Below are positions 17,583 through 26,944 of a stretch of DNA of 64,000 nt, piece by piece. Position numbers and translations under genes: made by a program. Origin of the DNA: Paracoccus methylovorus. Lineage in GTDB: Bacteria > Pseudomonadota > Alphaproteobacteria > Rhodobacterales > Rhodobacteraceae. Positions within the stretch are counted from its first letter, which is position 1. Every line of letters starts with the position of its first letter. The DNA lies in assembly GCF_016919705.1 (NCBI RefSeq), contig NZ_CP070371.1, forward strand, positions 711,501 to 775,500, given 5' to 3'. The notes under the pieces are model-generated. The model saw only the letters and a list, made by a program, of their open reading frames with translations, ran no database searches and was not told the origin of the DNA.

Positions 17583-18626
17583 ATGCGCCTCAAGCCTTTC
17601 CTGACCGCCATTTTTGCCGCCATGTTTCTGGCCTTGCCCGCGGCGGCGCAGGAATGCGTGGGAAAGAACCTGTTCGACAGCATGCCCCCGGCTCGGTTGG
17701 CCGAACTGCGCGCGGCGGCCGAGGGCGTGCCCTATCGTCACGGCCTGTTCTGGCGCGCAGAAAAGGGCGAGCAGCACATCACGCTGATCGGCACCTATCA
17801 TTTTGCCGATCTGCGCCACGCCCTGACCATGGACCGTTTCGGCCCCCAGATCGACGCCGCAGCCACGCTGTTGGTCGAGGCCGGCCCCGAGGAAGAGGCG
17901 CGCCTGACCCAGGCCATGACCTCGGACCCGACCTTGCTGGTGGATCCCGAAGGCCCGACCTTGCCCGAGCGGTTTACCGATGACGAATGGAAATCGCTTT
18001 CCTCGGCGCTGGAGGCACGCGGCCTGCCGGTGGTGATCGCCAGCCGTCTGCGGCCGTGGTATGTCGCCGTGATGCTGGGGGTCTCGCCCTGCATGATGCA
18101 AGTCATCAAAGAGCGTGGAGACGCCGGCGGGCTAGACCACTTCCTTGTCGAACGCGCCGAAGCTGCCGGGGTGCCGGTGCAGGCGCTGGAGCCCTGGGAT
18201 ACCGTCTTTACCCTGTTCGAGGGCATGACCCCAAAAGAAGAAGAGGACATGATCCGCGCCGCCATGCCGGCCGCCGAATATGCGGACGATTACGCGGTGA
18301 CACTGGCGGATGCGTATTTCGCCGGCGATAGCTGGCTGATCTGGGAATTCGGCCGCTTCGACGCCTATGATAATTCCGGCCTGACCCGAGCCGAGGTCGA
18401 TGAACAGATGCGGCTGGCGCAGGAAAAGCTGATGGATCAGCGGAACAAAAACTGGATCAAGCCGCTTGAGCAGGCAGCGGCCGAGGCGGCCGGGCAGGGC
18501 AAGGGTGTGGTCGCGGGCTTTGGCGCACTGCACCTGCCGGGCACCAGCGGCGTGTTGCGATTGCTGGAAAACAGGGGCTGGACCATCAGCCCGATCACGG
18601 TGGAGGGGATAGGCGATGGCGGATGA
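17583..18626 (+). CDS. TraB/GumN family protein, exported
   Basis: A 347-residue protein with a clear signal peptide (MRLKPFLTAIFAAMFLALPA then AAQE). The family hallmark HITLIGTYHFADLRH is near residue 62, and the conserved C-terminal Gly-His type motif appears as GVVAGFGALHLPGTSGVLRLL near residue 310. GumN/TraB proteins are metalloprotease-like with unclear function. The downstream SnoaL-like gene overlaps by 11 bp, indicating one transcript. Confidence 0.85.
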   Translation: MRLKPFLTAIFAAMFLALPAAAQECVGKNLFDSMPPARLAELRAAAEGVPYRHGLFWRAEKGEQHITLIGTYHFADLRHALTMDRFGPQIDAAATLLVEAGPEEEARLTQAMTSDPTLLVDPEGPTLPERFTDDEWKSLSSALEARGLPVVIASRLRPWYVAVMLGVSPCMMQVIKERGDAGGLDHFLVERAEAAGVPVQALEPWDTVFTLFEGMTPKEEEDMIRAAMPAAEYADDYAVTLADAYFAGDSWLIWEFGRFDAYDNSGLTRAEVDEQMRLAQEKLMDQRNKNWIKPLEQAAAEAAGQGKGVVAGFGALHLPGTSGVLRLLENRGWTISPITVEGIGDGG

Positions 18627-18951
18627 GCTTTGGCGCGAAGAGCGCGAATTCTGGCTGGCAGGGGTGGCCGAGGCAGCGCGCAAGCTTGACGGTTCCTGCC
18701 TGATGGCCTTTGCGTCCAAGGGGATCATGGACCGTGCCGCGGTGGTCTCTGCGCTGCAATCGGTCCCGCGTTGGCAAGAGGTCACCATGGCCGAGCGTGT
18801 CAGCATCGAAACCGACGATGTCTGCGTGCTGGCCTATCACGCCACGGCCCGCCGTGCGGGGGCTGAAACCTATCGTGCGCTCTGCACCACGACATGGATC
18901 CGCCGCGCCGGCGACTGGCGCATCCTGCAACACCAGCAAACCCCGGTCTGA
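18616..18951 (+). CDS. SnoaL-like/NTF2-fold small protein
   Basis: A 111-residue protein with a pattern typical of the DUF4440/SnoaL-like fold: an N-terminal helix (LWREEREFWLAGVAEAARKL), a central strand with VCVLAYHATARRAG, and a closing TTTWIRRAGDWRILQHQQTPV. No catalytic residues could be assigned. It overlaps the TraB/GumN gene and is probably translationally coupled to it. Confidence 0.7.
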   Translation: MADELWREEREFWLAGVAEAARKLDGSCLMAFASKGIMDRAAVVSALQSVPRWQEVTMAERVSIETDDVCVLAYHATARRAGAETYRALCTTTWIRRAGDWRILQHQQTPV

Positions 18952-19102
18952 CGCCCGACCTTGCTGCCGGCTGCGCGCCCGTTCTGTCGGGCCGTGCAGT
19001 TATGTTTGCGCGCCGGCCCGGTGCGGTGCGGCAGCTTCGGCAGGATGTTGCGAAACCGTAGAAAGTCGCGCGATTGCGCAGGCGCGGGCGACGCAGGATT
19101 GA

Positions 19103-19131
19103 TAGACATTGCCGGGCCGCGCCCCTATAAG
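19103..19131 (+). promoter_or_regulatory. Sigma70-type promoter of the pyrophosphatase gene
   Basis: TAGACA, a 17-bp spacer and TATAAG, each hexamer one base off consensus, lie 38 bp before the start codon. The rest of the 217-bp gap upstream (18952-19102) is GC-rich with no visible gene. Confidence 0.65.
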
Positions 19132-19168
19132 GCCGGCGAAATTTCCGCCCAAACTTCAGGGGATCCCC

Positions 19169-20089
19169 ATGATCAAGGTTTTCGGCCACAAGGCACCCGA
19201 CACCGATTCGACCGGCTCGCCCATCATCTGGGCCTGGTATCTTTCCGAAGTGCGCAAGACCCCGGCCAAAGCCGTCCTGCAGGGCGAGCCGAATACCGAG
19301 GCCGGCTGGATGCTGGCGAAATGGGGCATCGACAAGCCCGAAATCATCTCGGACGTGGCTGCGGGTGACCAATGCGTGGTGGTGGACACCAATAACCCGG
19401 CCGAATTGCCCGCCTCGTTGGGCGAGGCCGATGTGATCGAGATCATCGACCACCACCTGTTGGCCGGCGGTATCAAGACACGCCTGCCGATCAACATCAC
19501 CATTCGCCCGCTGGCCTGCACCGCGACGATCATGCACGACCTGATCGGCAACGACGATCTGGCCCGTGCGCCCCGTGCCGTCAAAGGCGCGATGCTGACC
19601 TGCATCCTGTCGGACACGCTGGAATTCCGCAGCCCGACCACCACGCCGCACGACCGTTTCGTCGCCGAAAAGCTTGCCAAGGATCTGGGCGTCTCGATCC
19701 CCGACTATGCGGCCGAGATGTTCGCGGCCAAGTCGGACGTGTCGTCATTCTCTGACGAGGCGCTTTTGCGCATGGACAGCAAGGAATACGAACTGGCCGG
19801 CAGGCAGTTGCGGGTTTCGGTGCTGGAGACGACCGCGCCTCAGGTGCTGCTGGATCGCAAGGACGCGCTTATGGCCGCGATGCCCGCCGTTGCCGCTGCC
19901 GATGGCGCCGAAGAGGTCCTGCTGTTCATCGTCGATATCCTGAACGAAGAAGCCACCCTTCTGGTGCCCAACGATTTCGTCAGGCAGGTCGCCGAGAAAA
20001 GCTTTGGTGCCAATGTCGCTGGCGACACCGTGGTTCTGCCCGGCATCATGTCGCGCAAAAAGCAGATCATCCCGGCTTTGGCCGTCTGA
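19169..20089 (+). CDS. ppaC: Manganese-dependent (family II) inorganic pyrophosphatase
   Basis: Hydrolyses pyrophosphate to phosphate. The 306-residue DHH-superfamily enzyme starts MIKVFGHKAPDTDSTGSPII, containing the metal-binding His/Asp motif, and has CVVVDTNNP near residue 70 and the DHH motif EIIDHHLLAG near 92. It also has the C-terminal DHHA2 substrate motif SRKKQIIPAL with the phosphate-binding Arg-Lys-Lys near residue 296. An AGGGGA ribosome site precedes ATG 19169. Family II enzymes are commoner in Firmicutes than in proteobacteria, although they are known in Rhodobacteraceae. Confidence 0.93.
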   Translation: MIKVFGHKAPDTDSTGSPIIWAWYLSEVRKTPAKAVLQGEPNTEAGWMLAKWGIDKPEIISDVAAGDQCVVVDTNNPAELPASLGEADVIEIIDHHLLAGGIKTRLPINITIRPLACTATIMHDLIGNDDLARAPRAVKGAMLTCILSDTLEFRSPTTTPHDRFVAEKLAKDLGVSIPDYAAEMFAAKSDVSSFSDEALLRMDSKEYELAGRQLRVSVLETTAPQVLLDRKDALMAAMPAVAAADGAEEVLLFIVDILNEEATLLVPNDFVRQVAEKSFGANVAGDTVVLPGIMSRKKQIIPALAV

Positions 20090-20104
20090 CCCGAAGGGCA
20101 TTCT

Positions 20105-20974
20105 ATGACGCAGATCATCCGCTCGCTCGACGAGATCGCACTGAACTACGACGTCCTGTTCTGTGATCTGTGGGGTTGCCTGCATAATGGCGTGGAGGCT
20201 TTTCCGGCCGCCGTCGCCGCTTTGCAGGGCTTTCGTGCGAAAGGCGGGCGGGTGGTGCTGTTGACCAATGCCCCGCGGCCGCGAAAATACGTGGCCGGGC
20301 AGCTCGATCACATGGGGGTGCCGCGCGATGCGTGGGACGCCATTGTCAGCTCGGGCGATGCGGCGCAGGATGCGATGTTTGCAGGCGCCGTCGGGCGTCG
20401 CGTCTGGGCCATCGCCCAGCCCAAGGACGAAGGATTCTTTGCCGATATCCCCGAAGAATGGCGCGACGCCCCGCCGATTACCCGCGTGACCTTGGACGAA
20501 GCCGAGGGCATCGTCTGCTGCGGCCTTTTCGACGATCTGACCGAGGTTCCCGAGGATTACCGCGCCCGGCTGATGCTGGCCCGGCAGCGCGAGCTCAAGC
20601 TGCTTTGCGCCAACCCCGACGTGGTGGTCGATATGGGCGAAAAGCGGCTCTACTGCGCCGGCGCGCTGGCCGAGCTTTACGAGGATCTGGGCGGCGAATC
20701 GCTGTACTTCGGCAAGCCGCATCCGCCGATATATGATCTGGCGCGGCGCCGGCTGGGATTGGAGGACAACGCCCGCATCCTGGCCATCGGCGACGGCATC
20801 GCAACCGATATCTCGGGTGCGGCGGGCGAGGGGCTGGATGCGCTGTTCGTCACCGGGGGCCTTGGCTTTGACCAGTTCGGCCACGATGTCGAAAACCCCG
20901 ATCCTGCGCGGTTGAATGAGTGGCTGGCGCTGCGCTCTCAGAACCCAGCCTATAGCATCGGCCGGCTGCGCTGA
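20105..20974 (+). CDS. HAD-superfamily class IIA hydrolase (TIGR01459-like)
   Basis: A 289-residue HAD phosphatase-like protein. The nucleophile motif is YDVLFCDLWGCLHNG near residue 18, where the usual second Asp position is replaced by Gly, as in this subfamily. Motif II is VVLLTNAPRP near residue 57, and the C-terminal metal motif is ILAIGDGIATDISGA near residue 225. The CIIA cap lies between. It follows ppaC by 15 bp and is probably co-transcribed. The substrate is unknown; NagD-like sugar phosphatases are the nearest general class. Confidence 0.82.
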   Translation: MTQIIRSLDEIALNYDVLFCDLWGCLHNGVEAFPAAVAALQGFRAKGGRVVLLTNAPRPRKYVAGQLDHMGVPRDAWDAIVSSGDAAQDAMFAGAVGRRVWAIAQPKDEGFFADIPEEWRDAPPITRVTLDEAEGIVCCGLFDDLTEVPEDYRARLMLARQRELKLLCANPDVVVDMGEKRLYCAGALAELYEDLGGESLYFGKPHPPIYDLARRRLGLEDNARILAIGDGIATDISGAAGEGLDALFVTGGLGFDQFGHDVENPDPARLNEWLALRSQNPAYSIGRLR

Positions 20975-21079
20975 ACGGTTCGGTAACAATCAGTCTTTTT
21001 GGTTAGCTCCTGCGTTATTTTGTTGCTTGATAGGGCTTTTGCTGCTATGCGGCATAAAGCCACTCAACGGGAGCATTGA

Positions 21080-21526
21080 ATGATGCTGGACAACCTTCCG
21101 CGCGGCACGATCGTCATCGAGGATCTGGAGGTCGGGATGATGCGCTACCTGCAGAAGGTAGTGACCGACGAGGATATCCAGATGTTCGCCCAGGTCTCGA
21201 CCGACCGTAACCCGGTGCATCTGGACGATGCTTATGCGCAGGACACGATTTTCGAAGGTCGTATCGCCCATGGCATGCTGACCGCCGGGCTGATCTCGGC
21301 CGTGATCGGAGAGCAGCTTCCCGGCCATGGCACGGTCTATCTGGGCCAGACGTTGAAATTCATGGCCCCCGTGCGGCCCGGCGACATGGTGCGCGCCGAG
21401 GTTGCGGTCGAGACGATCGACCATGCAAAGCGCCGTGTGACCCTTGCAACCCGCTGCCTCGTCGGCGATACGGTCGTCCTGAAAGGCGAGGCGGTCGTTC
21501 TGGCGCCAAGCCGTAAATTCGACTGA
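21080..21526 (+). CDS. MaoC-like (R)-specific enoyl-CoA hydratase
   Basis: A 148-residue hot-dog-fold hydratase. The catalytic Asp/His region is visible as VSTDRNPVHLDDAYA near residue 40 and IAHGMLTAGLISAVIG near residue 63, the PhaJ/MaoC hydratase pattern. ATG 21080 (followed by a second ATG) has a CGGGAG site upstream. PhaJ-type enzymes feed (R)-3-hydroxyacyl-CoA into polyhydroxyalkanoate synthesis. That role is plausible here but is not shown by neighbours. Confidence 0.85.
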   Translation: MMLDNLPRGTIVIEDLEVGMMRYLQKVVTDEDIQMFAQVSTDRNPVHLDDAYAQDTIFEGRIAHGMLTAGLISAVIGEQLPGHGTVYLGQTLKFMAPVRPGDMVRAEVAVETIDHAKRRVTLATRCLVGDTVVLKGEAVVLAPSRKFD

Positions 21527-21558
21527 CAGGGCCGGCCGCCGGCCCATCGGGGGCCCTA

Positions 21559-22488
21559 TTGCGCATCCATCACGACTGGAAAGCCTTGCCGCTCGACGCC
21601 CGCGGGGCAACCGTCGCCATGGGCAATTTCGATGGCGTGCATCTTGGCCATCGCTCGGTGATCGACACGGCGCGCGCCGCTTGCAAAGCACCGTTGGGGG
21701 TTATCACCTTTGAGCCGCATCCGCGCGAATTCTTTGCCCCGGATGCGCCCCCCTTCCGGCTGATGAATGTGGAGTCGCGTGCGAACAGGCTGGCGCGGCT
21801 GGGCGTGGACCACCTTTACGAACTTCCCTTTGATGCGGTGCTGGCCGGGCTTTCGCCCGAGGCGTTCACGCGTGAGGTTCTGGTGGATGGGTTGGGCGTG
21901 CGCCATATCACCGTCGGTGCCGACTTCTGCTTTGGCCGCCAGCGTTCGGGTGATGCGCAGACGCTGGCGCAATTGGGTCGTGACCAGGGCTTCGGCGTCA
22001 CCGTCGCCCCGCTGATCGGCGACGGCGGGGTGCAGTACAGCTCGACCGAGATTCGCAAGGCTTTGGCCGAGGGTCGTCCCCGCGATGCCGAGCGTATGCT
22101 GGGCCATTGGCACCGTGTCGACGGCGAGGTGCTGCATGGCGACAAGCGCGGCCGCGACCTGGGCTATCCCACCGCGAATATGGCTGTCGACGGGCTGCAT
22201 CTGCCTGCGCTTGGTATCTATGCCGTGCTGGTCGATGTGCTGACGGGGGCGGATCGTGGCAGTTACAAGGGCGTGGCCAGTCTTGGCGTGCGGCCGATGT
22301 TCGGCGTGAACCATCCCAATCTGGAAGTGCACATCTTTGATTTCGCGGCCGATCTATACGGACAGCACCTTTCGGTGGCCCTTGTCGAATATCTGCGGCC
22401 CGAGGCGAAGTTCGACAGTCTTGACACGCTCGTCTCGCAGATGGATCGCGACAGCGCCCGTGCGCGCGAGATTCTGGCGACCCGCTGA
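21559..22488 (+). CDS. ribF: Bifunctional riboflavin kinase / FAD synthetase
   Basis: Converts riboflavin to FMN and FMN to FAD in the cytoplasm. The 309-residue protein has the N-terminal nucleotidyltransferase motif AMGNFDGVHLGHRSVI near residue 20, the second motif YSSTEIRKALAEG near residue 160, and the C-terminal kinase domain with RDLGYPTANMAVDG near residue 197. The start appears to be TTG at 21559 (MRIHHDWKALP), preceded by GGGGG. It overlaps the next gene by one base. Confidence 0.94.
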   Translation: MRIHHDWKALPLDARGATVAMGNFDGVHLGHRSVIDTARAACKAPLGVITFEPHPREFFAPDAPPFRLMNVESRANRLARLGVDHLYELPFDAVLAGLSPEAFTREVLVDGLGVRHITVGADFCFGRQRSGDAQTLAQLGRDQGFGVTVAPLIGDGGVQYSSTEIRKALAEGRPRDAERMLGHWHRVDGEVLHGDKRGRDLGYPTANMAVDGLHLPALGIYAVLVDVLTGADRGSYKGVASLGVRPMFGVNHPNLEVHIFDFAADLYGQHLSVALVEYLRPEAKFDSLDTLVSQMDRDSARAREILATR

Positions 22489-22928
22489 TGCGTGCGCGGT
22501 TCTGGGAACTGCCGCTGGCACGTCTCGACAAGGACGAGTGGGAGGCGCTTTGCGACGGTTGCGGCAAGTGCTGCCTGAACAAGATCGAATATGAGGACAC
22601 GGGCGAACTGGCCTTTACCCGGGTCGCCTGCCGGCTTTTGGATGGCGAGACCTGCCAATGCTCCAGCTATGCCAATCGCCATGAATTCGTGCCCGATTGT
22701 GTGGTCCTGACGCCCAAGAAGCTGAAAGAGATTGCCTGGTGGCTGCCCTCGACCTGCGCCTATCGGTTGCGGGCCGAGGGCAAGCCGCTTTACGACTGGC
22801 ATTATCTGATTTCTGGGGATCGCGAATCGATCCATCGTGCCGGCGCCTCGGTGCGCGGCTGGACGGTGAACGAACTGACCGTAACCGAGGACGATTGGGA
22901 CGAGTATATCATCGAGGATCTTTCATGA
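22488..22928 (+). CDS. YcgN family cysteine cluster protein (UPF0260)
   Basis: A 146-residue protein with a conserved cysteine cluster (ALCDGCGKCCLNKIE near residue 22, TCQCSSY near 55, DCVVLTP near 70) that could bind zinc or an iron-sulfur centre. The family function is unknown. It overlaps ribF by one base and the threonine aldolase gene by four, so it is part of the ribF operon. Confidence 0.88.
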   Translation: MRARFWELPLARLDKDEWEALCDGCGKCCLNKIEYEDTGELAFTRVACRLLDGETCQCSSYANRHEFVPDCVVLTPKKLKEIAWWLPSTCAYRLRAEGKPLYDWHYLISGDRESIHRAGASVRGWTVNELTVTEDDWDEYIIEDLS

Positions 22929-23968
22929 ATTTTGCCTCGGACAATGCGGGCGGCGTGCATCCGCGCATCATGGCCGCGATTGCGGCGGCGAACGAAGGCC
23001 CTGTTCCCTCTTACGGCGGCGACAGCATCACTCGTGTCGCGCAGGATCGGCTGCGCGAGCTGTTCGACGCGCCCGAGGCGGCGGTGCATTTCGTGGTCTC
23101 GGGCACTGCGGCGAATGCGCTGTCTCTGGCGCTTTTGTCGCCCGGCTGGGGCAAGGTCTTTTGCCATACCGATGCCCATGTGCAGACCAGCGAGACCGGG
23201 GCCCCGGAATTCTTCACCGCCGGCGCCAAGCTGGTTCCGGTTCCCGGTGCGGCTGGCAAGATCACACCCGAGGCACTGGCCGAGGTGCTTGAGGTCAACG
23301 GCCGCGATTCGGTGCATGCCGGCCAGAACGCCGCCCTGACCCTGACCAATGCGACCGAATGGGGCACGGTCTACAGCCCGGACGAGGTAGAGGCGCTTTC
23401 CGCCATCGCCCGTGCCGAAGGGCTGGGGGTGCATATGGACGGCGCGCGCTTTGCCAATGCGCTGGCGGGTCTGGACGTGGCGCCTGCCGATCTGACATGG
23501 CGCGCCGGGGTCGATATCCTGTCGCTGGGCGGCACCAAGAACGGCTGCATGGCGGTCGAGGCGGTGCTGATCTTCGATCCCGCGAAATCCGAGGAATTCG
23601 CATTCCGCCGCAAGCGGGCCGGCGCACTGGTTTCAAAGCATCGCTATCTGTCGGCGCAGATACTGGCATGGCTGGATGGCGATCTTTGGCTGCAACTGGC
23701 GCGTCACGCCAATGCCATGGCGCATGAGTTGGGGCTGGGGCTGGCGCGGTTGCCGGGCGTGCGGATCGACCAACGCGTCGACTCGAACGCGGTCTTTGCC
23801 ACCATCCCGGCCGAGTTGCACCGCCGCGCCTGCGAGGCGGGGATCAGCTATCATCTTTGGCCGCATACCCAGACCGGGGACGGAGAAGAGCCGGTTTCCA
23901 TCCGGCTGGTCTGCGGCTGGGACACGCGGCTGGACGAGGTGAACGCCGCCTTGCAGGCGCTGGCCTAA
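22925..23968 (+). CDS. ltaE: Low-specificity L-threonine aldolase
   Basis: A PLP-dependent aldolase cleaving threonine/allo-threonine to glycine and acetaldehyde. The 347-residue fold-type I enzyme starts MNFASDNAGGVHPRIMAAI. It has the active-site region NEGPVPSYGGDS, the PLP-contacting HMDGARFANALAG near residue 170, and the Schiff-base lysine in LSLGGTKNGCMAVEAV near residue 203. The ATG overlaps the upstream stop by 4 bp. The gene converges on pncC with a 4-bp overlap of stop regions. Confidence 0.93.
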   Translation: MNFASDNAGGVHPRIMAAIAAANEGPVPSYGGDSITRVAQDRLRELFDAPEAAVHFVVSGTAANALSLALLSPGWGKVFCHTDAHVQTSETGAPEFFTAGAKLVPVPGAAGKITPEALAEVLEVNGRDSVHAGQNAALTLTNATEWGTVYSPDEVEALSAIARAEGLGVHMDGARFANALAGLDVAPADLTWRAGVDILSLGGTKNGCMAVEAVLIFDPAKSEEFAFRRKRAGALVSKHRYLSAQILAWLDGDLWLQLARHANAMAHELGLGLARLPGVRIDQRVDSNAVFATIPAELHRRACEAGISYHLWPHTQTGDGEEPVSIRLVCGWDTRLDEVNAALQALA

Positions 23969-24432
23969 ATCAGCGCCGCGCGCAGCAAGGCCAGCGCGTG
24001 TTCGACGGTGGCGGCGCGTACCTCGATGCGGCCGCGCGGACCGAAATCCACCGTTTCGGTCCTGACGCCGCTGGCGTCGGCGATGCCGAAACACACCCGG
24101 CCTTCGGGTTTGTGCTCGGACGCGCCCGGTCCGGCGATGCCGGTGACGGCCACCGCAATACCCGCCTGCGAACGCGACAGCGCACCCTTGGCCATTTCGG
24201 CGGCGATTTCCTCGCTGACGGCTCCATGTGCGTCCAGCGTTTCGGGGCGGATGCCCAACATCTCGATTTTGGCGGCGTTGGAATAGGTGACAAAGCCCCG
24301 GTCGACTGCGTCCGACGATCCCGGCACATCGGTCAGCCGCCCGGCGATCAGCCCGCCGGTGCAGCTTTCGGCGGTGGCGATCATCACGCCACGCTTGCGG
24401 GCAAGGTCCAGAACCTCGGCCGGGTCAGTCAC
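23965..24432 (-). CDS. pncC: Nicotinamide-nucleotide amidohydrolase, stand-alone CinA C-terminal domain
   Basis: Deamidates NMN to nicotinic acid mononucleotide in pyridine nucleotide recycling. The 155-residue protein shows the CinA-C signature MIATAESCTGGLIAGRLTD near residue 16, with the catalytic Ser/Thr in ESCTGG, and VTGIAGPGASEHKPEG near residue 95. The start is GTG at 24432, overlapping the pgpA stop by 4 bp (GTGA). It is the third gene of ispDF-pgpA-pncC. Confidence 0.92.
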   Translation of the reverse strand: MTDPAEVLDLARKRGVMIATAESCTGGLIAGRLTDVPGSSDAVDRGFVTYSNAAKIEMLGIRPETLDAHGAVSEEIAAEMAKGALSRSQAGIAVAVTGIAGPGASEHKPEGRVCFGIADASGVRTETVDFGPRGRIEVRAATVEHALALLRAALI

Positions 24433-24926
24433 AGCATCGGCTCCAGCACGGTATGGTAAAGCCCGGCCAGGATGACCGAGCCGATACCGGCAAACAAGCC
24501 GGCCCACAGGTCGTCCAGCATCACCCCCGTCGCGCCGCCGCGCCGGTCCGCGCGTCCCACCAGCCACGGTTTCCAGATGTCGAATAGCCGAAAGAGCAGG
24601 AAGGGCACGACGAATCCCGGCCATGCCGCAAGGATCGAGACGCCTTTTTGCGCCAGCGGGATCACGGTAAAGCTCATGGCCAGCCATTGCCCGGCCACCT
24701 CGTCGATGACGATCCACGACGGGTCCTTGTCGGCGCTTTGCCTCAGCACCCCCGGCACCGCCCAAAAGCCCAGAACCGTCGCCACGACGAAACCCGCCGG
24801 CACCAGCATGGGGTGGATCAACTCATAGGCCAGCACCCCCAGCGCCACGGCGGCGGCCGAGCCCCAGGTGCCGGGTGCGGGGCGCAGGCGGCCGATACCG
24901 AAGAAGGTCGCGATCAGCTTGTCCAT
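24429..24926 (-). CDS. pgpA: Phosphatidylglycerophosphatase A
   Basis: A membrane phosphatase making phosphatidylglycerol from its phosphate. The 165-residue protein has the PgpA N-terminal motif FFGIGRLRPAPGTWGSAAAV, the acidic DPSWIVIDEVAGQWLA near residue 68, and RLFDIWKPWLVGRADRR with DDLWAG near residues 111-140. Hydrophobic segments occur throughout. It is embedded between ispDF (3 bp gap) and pncC (4 bp overlap). Confidence 0.93.
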   Translation of the reverse strand: MDKLIATFFGIGRLRPAPGTWGSAAAVALGVLAYELIHPMLVPAGFVVATVLGFWAVPGVLRQSADKDPSWIVIDEVAGQWLAMSFTVIPLAQKGVSILAAWPGFVVPFLLFRLFDIWKPWLVGRADRRGGATGVMLDDLWAGLFAGIGSVILAGLYHTVLEPML

Positions 24927-24928
24927 GT

Positions 24929-26071
24929 TCAGCCTTTGATCAATGTGGCGGTGGCGATGGCGGCGATGCCTTCCTCGCGCCCGGTAAAGCCCAGCCGCTC
25001 CGAGGTGGTGGCCTTGACGCTGACCCGATCGGCCTCGATCCCGATGATCTCGGACAGCCGCAGCGCCATGGCGCCGGCATGCGGGCCAACCTTGGGCCGT
25101 TCGCAGATCAGCGTCACGTCGGCGTTCGAGATCTCATAGCCCATCTGCCGGGCCAGCATCGCGGCATGACGCAGGAAGATATGGCTTTCGGCACCCTTCC
25201 ATTGCGGGTCCGAGGGCGGGAAATGCCGGCCGATATCGCCCTGCGCCATGGCGCCATAGATCGCGTCGGTCAGTGCATGCATGCCGACATCGGCATCGGA
25301 ATGGCCCAGCAGCGCCTTGTCATGGGGGATTTTCACCCCGCAAAGCCAGACGTGATCGCCGCTGGTAAAGGCATGCACGTCGAATCCATTGCCAAGACGA
25401 ATATCCATCGCGTCCCCCAGGATACGCTCAGCCCGGGCAAAATCCCCGGGCCAGGTCAGTTTCAGATTGTCCTCGTCGCCGGCCGTCACGGTGACGGGCA
25501 GGCCGGCGCGGATCGCGAGTTCCACATCGTCCGCCGCACCCTCGGGATGGGCGCGATGGGCGGCAAGTATTGCCTCCAGCGCGAAACCCTGCGGGGTTTG
25601 GGCACGAAACAGCCCTTCGCGGTTGGCGGTGCCAGTGACGCGGCCATCTTCGCCGCGCCATAGTGCATCCGTTACCGGCAGGGCAGGTGCTGCGGCGGGG
25701 CTGCCGGCCCTTAGCGCTGCGACCACGCCCTGGATCACCCGGCGTGAGACGAGCGGCCGCGCGCCGTCGTGGATCAGCACATGGGTTACACCGCTGCCCT
25801 GCAGGCTTTCCAGTGCCGCGCGTACGCTTTCGCTGCGGGTGGCGCCGCCCGCGACCAGCACCACGGGCCCCGAAAGCTCGGCCACCCCGCGTGCCATGTC
25901 CTCGGGTGCCAGCGTCACCACGATGCGCGAAAAGCCCGCGAAAGCGGCGATGCTGCGTTCCAGCACGCTTTGCCCGGCAAGGCCGCGCCATTGCTTGGGC
26001 GGGCCGTCGCCCGCGCGGGTGCCTCGGCCGGCGGCGGTGATGATGGCGGCATATGTTGCGGGTATCGTCAT
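24929..26071 (-). CDS. ispDF: Bifunctional IspD/IspF isoprenoid enzyme
   Basis: A fused enzyme of the MEP isoprenoid pathway, 380 residues. The N-terminal cytidylyltransferase (about 1-220) has [18 protein letters not shown] near residue 10 and [16 protein letters not shown] near residue 97. The C-terminal MECDP synthase (about 223-380) has [11 protein letters not shown] and [20 protein letters not shown] with the zinc His/Asp residues near 265. Start [10 protein letters not shown] is chosen because the open frame upstream is antisense to rpiA. Such fusions are known in alphaproteobacteria. Confidence 0.96.
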   Translation of the reverse strand: MTIPATYAAIITAAGRGTRAGDGPPKQWRGLAGQSVLERSIAAFAGFSRIVVTLAPEDMARGVAELSGPVVLVAGGATRSESVRAALESLQGSGVTHVLIHDGARPLVSRRVIQGVVAALRAGSPAAAPALPVTDALWRGEDGRVTGTANREGLFRAQTPQGFALEAILAAHRAHPEGAADDVELAIRAGLPVTVTAGDEDNLKLTWPGDFARAERILGDAMDIRLGNGFDVHAFTSGDHVWLCGVKIPHDKALLGHSDADVGMHALTDAIYGAMAQGDIGRHFPPSDPQWKGAESHIFLRHAAMLARQMGYEISNADVTLICERPKVGPHAGAMALRLSEIIGIEADRVSVKATTSERLGFTGREEGIAAIATATLIKG

Positions 26072-26218
26072 GGCCGCCAGATTTAGGCGAGCGCGGCCCC
26101 CGAGGCAATCGCCGCAAGACAGTGTTTCGTGACGGTCAAAAGACGCAGCCGGTGGTAGCCCATGGCGCGGGTTCTGCGTATAAGGACGCAACCTGCCATT
26201 CTGCCAAGGATTCCTGTC

Positions 26219-26944
26219 ATGACCGATCCCGCCATTGCCGATCTTTCCAAGGATGCCGCCGCCCGCGCCGCGGTGGCGCTGGTCGAGCCGGGGATGCGGC
26301 TGGGGCTGGGGACCGGCTCGACCGCAGCGGTTTTCGTGCGCCGCCTTGCGCAGCGCGTGCAGGAAGAGGGCTTTGACCTGCGCTGCGCCGCGACATCGAA
26401 GGCGACGGCCGGGCTTGCGGCCTCGCTTGGGTTGAGGGTCGAGGAACTGGACGATATCGGCTGGCTGGACCTGACCATCGACGGCGCGGATGAGGTGGAC
26501 CCGGACCTGAACCTGATCAAGGGCGGCGGCGCCGCGCATCTGCGCGAAAAGATTGTGGCCACCGCCTCGGACCGCATGGTGGTCATCGCCGATCAGGGCA
26601 AGGTCGTGAATCGTCTGGGCCAGTTCCATCTGCCGGTCGAGGTGATTCCCTTTGGCTGGCAAGCCACGCGCAAGCTGATCCAGCGCGCGCTGGACCGGCT
26701 GGACCTGACCCAGCGCCCGATTTTGTTGCGCAAGCGCGACGAGAGCCCGCTTTGCACCGACGAAGGCAATCTGGTGCTGGATCTTGCGCTGGAGGCTATC
26801 CCAGATGCCGAGGCGCTGGCGGTCGAACTGTCCTCCATTGCCGGGGTGGTTGAACACGGGCTGTTCCTGAATATCTGCCAACTGGCGATCATCGGCTGCC
26901 CGGACGGTTCGGTGGTGGAACTGCGGCGCGAGGACATGGCATGA
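26219..26944 (+). CDS. rpiA: Ribose-5-phosphate isomerase A
   Basis: Interconverts ribose-5-phosphate and ribulose-5-phosphate in the pentose phosphate pathway. The 241-residue protein has the RpiA motifs [12 protein letters not shown] near residue 32, [19 protein letters not shown] near residue 88, and [14 protein letters not shown] near residue 122. AAGGA lies 8 bp before ATG 26219. It overlaps the glutathione reductase gene by 4 bp (ATGA), pairing NADPH-generating metabolism with an NADPH consumer. Confidence 0.95.
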   Translation: MTDPAIADLSKDAAARAAVALVEPGMRLGLGTGSTAAVFVRRLAQRVQEEGFDLRCAATSKATAGLAASLGLRVEELDDIGWLDLTIDGADEVDPDLNLIKGGGAAHLREKIVATASDRMVVIADQGKVVNRLGQFHLPVEVIPFGWQATRKLIQRALDRLDLTQRPILLRKRDESPLCTDEGNLVLDLALEAIPDAEALAVELSSIAGVVEHGLFLNICQLAIIGCPDGSVVELRREDMA

